From Candidatus Cloacimonadota bacterium (GTDB taxonomy: Bacteria; Cloacimonadota; Cloacimonadia; Cloacimonadales; JAFGVF01), in NCBI GenBank assembly GCA_016938155.1, contig JAFGVF010000159.1, forward strand, positions 1-16,983: a stretch of 16,983 nt of DNA, read 5' to 3'. The translations under genes were made by a program, and so were the position numbers. Below are positions 7,938-13,355 of this stretch, in pieces (positions within the stretch are counted from its first letter, which is position 1; each line of letters starts with the position of its first letter). Under the pieces are notes generated by a model. The model did not search any database. It was not told where the DNA came from and saw only the letters and a list, made by a program, of their open reading frames with translations.

Positions 7938-8184
7938 GCGGACATCCCTGTCCGCAATCTCTTCAAGCTCTGGAAGAGCACCCCCATAGCCACCACTTTC
8001 AAGTGGTGGAATCGGTAAAACACCACTCTTCCCCTTCCCCCGCATTTCAATTTGAAATGCGGGGGAAGAACACCAAAGAAAAGATGCAGGCAGGGATGCC
8101 TGCGTTCCCAATGTAAGACATGCTTCCAGCTTGTCTACCGCGAAGTAGCTTTGCCGAAGTCTGGTCTTCAAACCCTCAGGTTTG
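7938..8184. repeat. dense cluster of mini-palindromes
   Basis: About 250 bases hold at least seven separate hairpins: GCGGACA/TGTCCGC with TCCC loop (7938-7955); CTCTTC/GAAGAG (7959-7978); CCACCACTT/AAGTGGTGG with 2-base loop (7990-8009); a 17-bp stem centred at 8051 (8034-8068, arms around CCCCGCATTTCAA); GCAGGCA/TGCCTGC with GGGA loop (8086-8103); GAAG/CTTC (8156-8169); and CAAACC/GGTTTG with CTCA loop (8169-8184). There are no T-tracts. Short open frames on both strands here are by-products of the palindromes. The GC content of the cluster is clearly higher than its surroundings. The remaining part of the 7775-8371 gap holds the recQ promoter and the hip operators. Confidence 0.7.
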
Positions 8185-8235
8185 ATTCCCCATCCCCTTA
8201 CCATCCTCACATACTGTACTCGGCATAAACAATCT

Positions 8236-8335
8236 GCAACATATTACCACTTATCCCTTCTTCCTCCACTTAATCTGCAATATATTGCTTATAAAGATTT
8301 ATATTGACACTTTCCACTAATCTGCAATATGTTGC
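8236..8335 (+). promoter_or_regulatory. three operator-like repeats upstream of hipBA
   Basis: Three copies of a 12-base palindrome, each preceded by AATCT or AAATCT-like sequence: GCAACATATTAC (8236-8247), GCAATATATTGC (8277-8288, perfect palindrome) and GCAATATGTTGC (8324-8335). Centres are 41 and 47 bases apart, four to four and a half helical turns. A fourth half-like site, GCAATATATG (8365-8374), overlaps the antitoxin start codon. Known HipB-type antitoxins autoregulate through palindromic operators in this position. That these are the HipB sites is inference. Confidence 0.65.
8304..8333 (+). promoter_or_regulatory. candidate hipBA promoter overlapped by operator 3
   Basis: TTGACA at 8304-8309 and TATGTT at 8328-8333 with an 18-base spacer. 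The -10 lies inside the third operator-like palindrome (8324-8335), so a bound repressor would block RNA polymerase. AGGAGG for the antitoxin is at 8352-8357. Confidence 0.55.
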
Positions 8336-8371
8336 TTATTAAGTTAAATATAGGAGGATAAACAGCAATAT

Positions 8372-8740
8372 ATGTCATATAATATAGACTTCTCAGTAGC
8401 ATCCTGTAAACAGATCGAGTCGGCACTATGTTCTCGATTGGAACAAATCAGACTCTCTCGGAATTTAACGCAATCTGAATTAGCGAATGAAGCCGGAGTA
8501 TCCGTAAGGACTATAACTAGAATGGAGAAAGGGGAAGGTATTTCCCTGAATACATTCATAAGAGTACTTACAGCTTTAAATATCCAACAAAACCTTGAAC
8601 TGCTACTTCCTGATCCCTCGGTACAACCAATTGAGCGAGTTAAGAATAATAATGGAGAGCGTAAAAGAGCTCGATCCAAGCAATCAACTAATGGTAAAAA
8701 GAACTGGGTATGGGGAGAAGAGGAGATAAACAATGGATAG
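8372..8740 (+). CDS. hipB: HipB-type antitoxin, XRE-family DNA-binding protein
   Basis: The 122-residue protein carries an XRE helix-turn-helix at about residues 22-75 (LEQIRLSRNLTQSELANEAGVS, then VRTITRMEKGEGISLNTFIRVL). A basic linker (ERKRARSK) and a C-terminal WVWGEEE tail follow. In the characterised E. coli HipB the flexible C-terminal tail, including a tryptophan, contacts the HipA toxin; a similar role here is inference. It would bind the toxin and repress the operon through the palindromes at 8236-8335. The start codon is 14 bases after AGGAGG, with an alternative view that translation begins slightly downstream unlikely because no other nearby ATG exists. The 3' end overlaps the toxin start by eight bases, a typical coupled antitoxin-toxin order. 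Confidence 0.88.
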   Translation: MSYNIDFSVASCKQIESALCSRLEQIRLSRNLTQSELANEAGVSVRTITRMEKGEGISLNTFIRVLTALNIQQNLELLLPDPSVQPIERVKNNNGERKRARSKQSTNGKKNWVWGEEEINNG

Positions 8741-10034
8741 TAATGCCAAAGTAAATCTTTGGGGAAGCACTATTGGTGCTATCTCATGGTTGGAAGATAA
8801 AGGGATAGGAGTCTTCCAGTATGATCCGGATTTTGCTGAAAGCAATATCCGGTTAGCACCTCTGATGATGCCGTTAAGTAAATCACCGTATTCTTTCCCG
8901 GTTCTGTCAAAAGAGACATTTAAGGGCTTGCCCGGGATGTTGGCGGATTCTCTTCCTGATAAGTTTGGAAATGCAATCATTGATGCCTGGCTTGCTTCAG
9001 AAGGAAGAACTAAAGATAGTTTCAATCCTGTTGAAAGACTTTGTTACATAGGCAAGCGAGGAATGGGAGCTCTCGAATTTGAACCATCTTTACATGATAC
9101 ATCGAAAGACTCATCTGCTTTGGAAATAGATAGACTTGTTGATTTAGCGAACAGAGTTCTTAATGAACGGTCAACTTTGGAGGGTGTGTTTTCCGGTGTG
9201 GATGATCATAAGGTAATTGAGGATATCCTAAGAGTCGGTACATCAGCCGGTGGAGCAAGGGCAAAGGCAATTCTTGTCTGGAATCCCACAACCAATGAAT
9301 TCAGATCCGGTCAGATTGATGTTGATTTCGGGTTTGAGCCTTGGATTATGAAATTTGATGGTATATCTAATTCAGCAGGCGGTACCTTTATTGATTCATC
9401 AGGTTATGGGAAAATTGAATATGCTTATCATCTTATGGCTATCGATGCCGGAATTGATATGACAGAATGCCGACTCCACTATGAAGGAGGACGAAGTCAC
9501 TTTATGACCCGGAGATTCGACAGGACAATTAACGGAGAAAAACTTCACATGCAGTCGTTAGGAGCTATGGCTCACTATGATTATCTGCAACCTGCAAGTT
9601 ATTCATACGAACAGGCGATTCAGGTAGCTAAAAGATTAAAGCTTTCCCAGGATGATCTAAACCAGCTCGTACTAAGGGCTATTTTCAATGTCATTGGCAG
9701 AAATCGGGATGACCATGTAAAAAACATAGCCTTCCTGATGAACAAAACCGGAGAATGGAAGCTTTCTCCTGCATACGATATGATCTATGCTTGGAATCCA
9801 ACCGGTGAATGGACCAGTAAACACCAAATGAGTGTTAATAGTAAACGAGAAAACATAGAAAGGTCAGATTTGATAGCCTTTGCTGATAAAGCCAATATCA
9901 AGCAGAGAAAAGCTAATGAAATGATAGATAAAGTTATAGTTACATTCCTAAAGTGGGGAGGTTTCGCTGAACAAGCTAAGATCAATGAAAGCAGGATTAT
10001 GGAGATTAAGAGGAATCTGTTAATAAGGTTGTAG
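8733..10034 (+). CDS. hipA: HipA-family serine/threonine kinase toxin
   Basis: The 433-residue product is the length expected for HipA (440 in E. coli). Features in order: an N-terminal couple_hipA-like region (residues 1-110; LWGSTIGAI, LPGMLADSLPDKFGN and NPVERLCYIGKRGMGALEF are characteristic); the glycine-rich ATP loop GTSAGGARAKA (169-179); the catalytic segment NRDDHVKN (324-331), with the HipA-type catalytic Asp and Asn; and the metal-binding Asp in LSPAYDM (D349). Family members of this branch usually read GGARPKA, so A replaces P here. All other key residues are present, so the kinase is probably active. Known HipA toxins phosphorylate glutamyl-tRNA synthetase and stop growth; the substrate here is unknown. 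The ATG has GGAGAAGAGGAG upstream and overlaps hipB by eight bases. It converges with the HNH gene, 28 bases apart. Confidence 0.92.
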   Translation: MDSNAKVNLWGSTIGAISWLEDKGIGVFQYDPDFAESNIRLAPLMMPLSKSPYSFPVLSKETFKGLPGMLADSLPDKFGNAIIDAWLASEGRTKDSFNPVERLCYIGKRGMGALEFEPSLHDTSKDSSALEIDRLVDLANRVLNERSTLEGVFSGVDDHKVIEDILRVGTSAGGARAKAILVWNPTTNEFRSGQIDVDFGFEPWIMKFDGISNSAGGTFIDSSGYGKIEYAYHLMAIDAGIDMTECRLHYEGGRSHFMTRRFDRTINGEKLHMQSLGAMAHYDYLQPASYSYEQAIQVAKRLKLSQDDLNQLVLRAIFNVIGRNRDDHVKNIAFLMNKTGEWKLSPAYDMIYAWNPTGEWTSKHQMSVNSKRENIERSDLIAFADKANIKQRKANEMIDKVIVTFLKWGGFAEQAKINESRIMEIKRNLLIRL

Positions 10035-10062
10035 TAAGAATCATTATCCTTACATGGTGTAG

Positions 10063-10788
10063 CTATTCTCTATTTTTTTCACCATCTAATATTGCCTTCA
10101 TAACAGGTTTTGCTCCTCGTCTTGAGTTGCATTGTAAACACGATGTAACGAGATTATCATAAGAGTTATCACCTCCTTGACTAACAGGTTGAATGTGGTC
10201 TATTGTCGCACTAAATCTTGTTAATTGCATATCACAGTAGTAGCATTTGTAATTGTCTCTTTCAAATATTCTTAACCTATTCTCAATGATATTATAATAA
10301 TCTAATTCTTTATGGGGATCAACAAAAGGTTGCTCAGTGATCTTTACTTCTGCAATTCTTTTTTGGCAGATTTCAATTTCTTCTGGCAAGACTAATTTAT
10401 ACAATGTTCCATCTCTATTCGTATCTCCAACCTTTTTTATCGCACCTTTTGTAATTAACCCATTTAATGCTTTTTGAACTGCACCATAACTAAGGCTTTC
10501 TGATTGCCCAGAACTAGAAGTTAACACTTGTTTTACGTTTCCCAACCCTCTTGTACTAACACGTATATATTCATTACCATTCTTAATTATAGAATGTCTG
10601 AATAAATACCAATAGATTCCAGCTTCATAGGGTAATAAGAGAGGTTGTAAATAATCAACGATTGATTCAACAATCTCTGGCAATTCGAAAAGATCAAAAG
10701 ATTCTTTAAACGATTCTCCATGTTTCATTTCTGATTTTCTTTGAATGTCATCAAGCAAAGTTTGTATTTTTCGTATCTCTTCTTTCAT
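10063..10788 (-). CDS. HNH endonuclease with N-terminal winged-helix-like region
   Basis: The C-terminal ~60 residues form a zinc-type HNH nuclease: CYYC (residues 182-185), IDHIQPVSQGGDN (D197, H198), DNLV with N212, and CLQCN (217-221). This is the McrA-like HNH layout with two CxxC pairs, and all metal and zinc ligands are present. The N-terminal ~150 residues resemble a winged-helix or replication-initiator-like DNA-binding fold (YEAGIYWYLFRHSII, then SYGAVQKALNGLITKGAIKKV), an inference from pattern only. The start is taken as ATG 10788, three codons inside a longer GTG-started frame (10797), because AAGGTG at 10800-10795 is well spaced for it; this gives 241 residues. It could be a homing, phage-derived or restriction-type nuclease. 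Its position next to hipBA and a RAYT suggests an accessory or defence role. No methyltransferase is nearby. Confidence 0.85.
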   Translation of the reverse strand: MKEEIRKIQTLLDDIQRKSEMKHGESFKESFDLFELPEIVESIVDYLQPLLLPYEAGIYWYLFRHSIIKNGNEYIRVSTRGLGNVKQVLTSSSGQSESLSYGAVQKALNGLITKGAIKKVGDTNRDGTLYKLVLPEEIEICQKRIAEVKITEQPFVDPHKELDYYNIIENRLRIFERDNYKCYYCDMQLTRFSATIDHIQPVSQGGDNSYDNLVTSCLQCNSRRGAKPVMKAILDGEKNRE

Positions 10789-10928
10789 AATATGCACCTT
10801 TTCTACAAAACAACATTGTGTGTAAATCTATAAACAGTTAATCTCATTTTTTATGACGCTAGCAAGTAATGTGTTCATTCGAATAACTACTCCCACAACC
10901 TGTGTATTTTTTAACATTTTTTGTCAAC

Positions 10929-10959
10929 AAAAAAACCTTTCCACTTTCGTGAAAAGGCA
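10929..10959 (-). terminator. rho-independent terminator with GAAA loop
   Basis: On the minus strand, GCCTTTTCAC, loop GAAA, GTGGAAAGG, then seven T residues. It lies 34 bases beyond the stop codon of the sorting-domain remnant at 10993-11175 and shares 23 identical bases with the tRNA terminator at 13017-13048. A TTGACA (minus, 10927-10922) directly follows and might serve the HNH gene, but no convincing -10 was found. Confidence 0.75.
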
Positions 10960-10992
10960 TAATAGTCGAAGCAAAGGTATAAAATCTAAACT

Positions 10993-11175
10993 ATTACAAA
11001 TATATCATTTTCCTCGTGCTGGATTGTGTGTTTGATACCAGTTTATAAAAATAAATCCCAGAAGAAACCCGTTGATTCGAGCTGTCAGTCCCCTGCCAAT
11101 TAATAGTATGAATCCCTGAGTCCAGGGTATCGCTAACTAGAGTATTTATCTTCTCGCCTTTGATGTTATAGATAT
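10993..11175 (-). pseudogene. detached C-terminal sorting domain (gene remnant)
   Basis: The minus strand encodes about 60 in-frame residues (NIYNIKGEKINTLVSDT, then SGIHTINWQGTDSSN, RVSSGIYFYKL, KMIYL, TAA). They align almost residue for residue with the C-terminus of the GLUG protein at 4002-5363. Nucleotide similarity runs from about 10990 to 11175 and then stops abruptly at a palindrome-rich stretch. There is no start codon, ribosome site, signal peptide or upstream body, so this is the 3' end of a former secreted-protein gene. Its frame is undamaged and its own terminator (10929-10959) survives, which suggests recent truncation. The NYPNPF part of the domain is missing. Confidence 0.8.
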
Positions 11176-11185
11176 TACTCTTGGA

Positions 11186-11343
11186 AGTACTGCTTTAGCC
11201 GTACTCCTGAATAATCTGAGGAGTTAAAGCTCTTCTTACTGTCCCCTTATCGCACTCGAATAATTCCTAAAACTAAGTTACGATTCGCTTTCCCCTATCT
11301 TTGTACATTCCTGCCCTCTAGGCCTGGAATGTACCAGGATAGG
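11186..11343. repeat. nested inverted repeats beside the gene remnant
   Basis: AGTAC/GTACT and CTCCT/AGGAG hairpins lie at about 11186-11225. A larger one spans 11294-11343: CCTATC (11294-11299) pairs with GATAGG (11338-11343), GTACATTCC (11303-11311) with GGAATGTAC (11326-11334), and GCC with GGC at its tip. There is no T-tract and no coding frame with protein-like composition. The rest of the 11176-11400 gap shows nothing I recognise. Confidence 0.6.
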
Positions 11344-11400
11344 ACTAAGAAAGGGACAGGATACTATTTGGAATTAAAGCAGTGAGATATGGGAGATATA

Positions 11401-11589
11401 GGAGTGCATCATCTGCGTTGATGCGGGATTTACTTTGGAGTGCATCGTCTGTGCCGATGCGGGAATTGGTTTTGGACTGCATCATCTGTGCCGATGCAGG
11501 AATTAGTTTTGGAACTGCATCATCTGCGTTGATGCAAGATTATCTGCCGACTTCGTCAGCAGGAATTGACACAGTCAATTCACTCCATA
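11401..11589 (+). repeat. REP/BIME array 1 (four A hairpins, B, C)
   Basis: Four tandem A hairpins begin at 11405, 11441, 11478 and 11516 (period 36-38): arms TGCATCA/TGATGCA or TGCATCG/CGATGCA around a TCTGYGY loop, each preceded by TTGGA-type sequence. They are followed by hairpin B (11544-11562, CTGCCGAC TTC GTCAGCAG) and hairpin C (11563-11581, GAATTGAC ACA GTCAATTC), then ACTCCATAA. The same order recurs in three further arrays around the RAYT gene. Just downstream at 11637-11654 is a GCGGACA/TGTCCGC hairpin with GGGA loop, matching one at 7938-7955. Confidence 0.85.
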
Positions 11590-11716
11590 ACTCCATAAAA
11601 ACCTACCAAGATCAGCTCATGAATAGATTCATCATTGCGGACAGGGATGTCCGCGTACCCAAATCTCCGAAATTCTTCTCTTCTTTGATCTTACAATCAC
11701 GTACGGTCATAGTGTT

Positions 11717-11871
11717 GCCCTTTAGGGAGTCTGGTCAAGACGAGTAGATGACGGTTTGGTAACCCGTAGGCCTCCCGTTGGCCACCCGTTGAAGGCAACG
11801 AATTGTCCACAAGTGGTGGATAACTTAGCTTAGAGAAGGAAAATCGTCTTGACCAGACTTCCTAAAGGGGC
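11717..11871. mobile_element. MITE-like element with ~26-bp inverted ends
   Basis: The left end (11717-11743, containing CTGGTCAAGACGA) is inverted at the right end (11844-11871, containing TCGTCTTGACCAG), with one mismatch and one extra G over about 26 bases. The ~100-base interior is non-coding and contains CGTTG/CAACG and TCCAC/GTGGA hairpins and three CCCGT repeats. No target duplication is evident. It lies between REP arrays 1 and 2. Open frames through it have no ribosome site. Confidence 0.55.
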
Positions 11872-11900
11872 GTAGGCATTCACTGATAGCTTGGGAGTGT

Positions 11901-12055
11901 TTGGAGTGCATCATCTGTGTTGATGCGGAAATTGGCTTTGGATTGCATCATCTGTGTTGATGCAGGGATTGCTTTGGGAGTGCATCGTCTGTGCTGATGC
12001 AAGTTTTTCTGCTGACTTCGTCAGCGGGAATTGACACAGTCAATTCACTCCATAA
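11901..12055 (+). repeat. REP/BIME array 2 (three A hairpins, B, C)
   Basis: A hairpins begin at 11907, 11944 and 11981 (period 37). Hairpin B is at 12009-12027 (CTGCTGAC TTC GTCAGCGG) and hairpin C at 12028-12046, followed by ACTCCATAA at 12047-12055. The array ends only four bases before the RAYT stop codon. Confidence 0.87.
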
Positions 12056-12058
12056 AAC

Positions 12059-12595
12059 CTAAAAGTCATCGTCTATATGGACTCTATCAATCGGATAATT
12101 CAGCATAATCTCTTGAGATTCTATATCTTCCGCTCTAAAACGATAAATGTAACTACCATATATCCATTTCTCAGGACTTTCTACATACCCATGTTTCACC
12201 GGATTATTCCAGATATAATTTAATCGACAGAAGTAGGATTTTTCATAAGTGATACAAGTGTCCCAATAGTTATGGAAGTATTTGCTCTCAATCCTGGGAA
12301 TATTATGACTTGATAACCAATTAGCAGTGAACCTGGTAAGATTGTGCATTAAATCAGACAATGTCTTAACATTTTCAGGAGCAGTTGCCATAAAATGAAG
12401 ATGATTATCTAAAATAACCCAATCTGCCAAATTCCAATTGAAATGCTGTATCGACTGTATAAGATATGCTAGAGTTGCATCTTTTGTTGAATCTGATTTA
12501 AGATATCGATGTCTTCCAAGAGTCGAGACTGTAATGAAATACTTAGCATCAGGAACAAAAAGATGTGGAGGATTATGCTTATATTCTTTATACAT
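12059..12595 (-). CDS. REP-associated tyrosine transposase (RAYT, Y1/HUH family)
   Basis: The 178-residue protein matches the IS200-like Y1 transposase fold of RAYTs. Residues H65-L-H67 in VILDNHLHFM form the HUH metal site. The catalytic tyrosine is most likely Y127 in RLNYIWNNPVKHGYV, whose NPVK(x)G signature is diagnostic for RAYTs. The KYFHNYWDTCI segment before it also fits. N-terminal YFITVSTLGRHRYL is the usual first strand. Known RAYTs are domesticated single-copy HUH nucleases that bind and cut REP hairpins as single strands. The gene starts at ATG 12595 with AAGGGG at 12606-12601. It is flanked immediately by REP arrays 2 and 3, whose GGAGT feet both point towards it. Motifs are intact and length is normal, so the protein should be functional. 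An overlapping 92-codon frame on the plus strand is a shadow. Confidence 0.93.
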   Translation of the reverse strand: MYKEYKHNPPHLFVPDAKYFITVSTLGRHRYLKSDSTKDATLAYLIQSIQHFNWNLADWVILDNHLHFMATAPENVKTLSDLMHNLTRFTANWLSSHNIPRIESKYFHNYWDTCITYEKSYFCRLNYIWNNPVKHGYVESPEKWIYGSYIYRFRAEDIESQEIMLNYPIDRVHIDDDF

Positions 12596-12614
12596 TAGTG
12601 CCCCTTATATTGGT

Positions 12615-12737
12615 TTGGTTTGGAGTGCATCGTCTATGCCGATGCGGAAATTTGCTTTGGACTGCATCGTCTATGCCGATGCAAGCTCTTCTGCTGGCTT
12701 CGTCAGCGGGAATTGACACAGTCAATTTACTCCATAA
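12615..12737 (+). repeat. REP/BIME array 3 (two A hairpins, B, C)
   Basis: A hairpins begin at 12626 and 12663 (loop TCTATGC, a variant of TCTGTGC). Hairpin B is at 12691-12709 (one T-to-G/A change, CTGCTGGC) and hairpin C at 12710-12728, then ACTCCATAA. It begins about 20 bases upstream of the RAYT start codon. Confidence 0.85.
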
Positions 12738-12845
12738 TTTACTCTACATAAATCCATAAATCCATACAACCAATATTGCAATCAATCCAAGCTATGTCAA
12801 ACATCTTTTTTAATCAATGAGCAAAAAGACCTCTGATTTGGAGTG

Positions 12846-13000
12846 GTTTGGAGTGCATCATCTGTGCTGATGCAAGAATTAGCTTTGGGAGTGCATCGTC
12901 TGTGCCGATGCAAGTTTTTCTGCTGACTTCGTCAGCGGGAATTGACACAGTCAATTTACTCCATACCCTTTGAGAATTGACACAGTCAATTCACTCCATA
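12846..13000 (+). repeat. REP/BIME array 4 (two A hairpins, B, C, extra C)
   Basis: A hairpins begin at 12854 and 12892, B is at 12920-12938 and C at 12939-12957, followed by ACTCCATA. A second, isolated C hairpin is at 12974-12992, also followed by ACTCCATA. The 12738-12845 gap between arrays 3 and 4 shows no gene or structure I can name. Confidence 0.85.
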
Positions 13001-13016
13001 GAACTCCATATTATGC

Positions 13017-13048
13017 AAAAAAGCCTTTCCACTTTCGTGAAAAGGCTT
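13017..13048 (-). terminator. rho-independent terminator of the tRNA-Asp transcript
   Basis: On the minus strand, AAGCCTTTTCAC, a GAAA loop, GTGGAAAGGCTT (12 bp with one G-T pair) and a T6 run. It begins four bases after the CCA end of the downstream tRNA. Confidence 0.9.
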
Positions 13049-13051
13049 AAA

Positions 13052-13128
13052 TGGCGGGAGCGACGGGACTCGAACTCGCGACCTTCTGCGTGACAGGCAG
13101 ACGTTCTAACCAACTGAACTACGCCCCC
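13052..13128 (-). tRNA. tRNA-Asp (GTC), second copy of the pair
   Basis: The minus strand folds as a standard 77-base cloverleaf. The acceptor GGGGGCG pairs with CGCTCCC (one G-T), the D-arm contains AGTTCAGTTGGTTAGA, and the anticodon arm CTGCC / TGTCACG loop reads GTC, decoding Asp. The T-arm contains GGTTCGAGTCC-like GAGTTCGAGTC, followed by discriminator G and an encoded CCA. It is identical over all 77 bases to the copy at 13168-13244. Confidence 0.97.
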
Positions 13129-13167
13129 AAAGGGTTTATCTTAAGAGCATGCGACCAATTTAAAAAC

Positions 13168-13244
13168 TGGCGGGAGCGACGGGACTCGAACTCGCGACCT
13201 TCTGCGTGACAGGCAGACGTTCTAACCAACTGAACTACGCCCCC
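13168..13244 (-). tRNA. tRNA-Asp (GTC), first copy of the pair
   Basis: Same 77-base sequence as 13052-13128, with anticodon GTC and encoded CCA. It is promoter-proximal, and a 39-base spacer separates the two copies. No terminator lies between them, so they are probably cotranscribed and end at 13017-13048. Confidence 0.97.
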
Positions 13245-13294
13245 GCATGGCTCTTATTATTCACTCTATGTACACATCCTTGATGCGTAAATGC

Positions 13295-13323
13295 AAGCTA
13301 TTTATCCTCCGATTTTATGTCAA
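13295..13323 (-). promoter_or_regulatory. candidate tRNA-Asp promoter
   Basis: On the minus strand, TTGACA (13323-13318), a 17-base spacer and TAGCTT (13300-13295), about 50 bases upstream of the first tRNA. The -35 is perfect but the -10 is weak. Confidence 0.4.
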
Positions 13324-13355
13324 ATAAAAATTACGGTAATCGAGAAAGAAAGGAT

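Noticed and set aside
7916..8210. Open frames on both strands across the palindrome cluster
   Set aside because: Reading on both strands is a consequence of the palindromes; repeated EMRGK-type peptides come from the 8034-8068 hairpin.
10853..11035. 60-codon plus-strand frame
   Set aside because: It crosses a terminator and the antisense of the sorting-domain remnant and has no ribosome site.
11294..11343. Integron attC site
   Set aside because: The hairpin lacks recognisable R/L core boxes and extrahelical bases, and there is no integrase or cassette structure nearby.
11405..11536. CRISPR-like array (similar ~21-base units every 36-38 bases)
   Set aside because: The units are self-complementary hairpins, the intervening ~16 bases are themselves similar rather than unique, the array has only two to four units, and there are no cas genes. 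They are REP elements.
11382..11747. 121-codon plus-strand open frame with repeated SASSALM / SASSVPM peptides
   Set aside because: The peptide repeats are translated REP hairpins, there is no ribosome site, and the frame runs into an unrelated inverted-repeat element.
12438..12759. Plus-strand open frames overlapping the RAYT start
   Set aside because: They are antisense shadows of the RAYT that run into REP array 3; no ribosome site.
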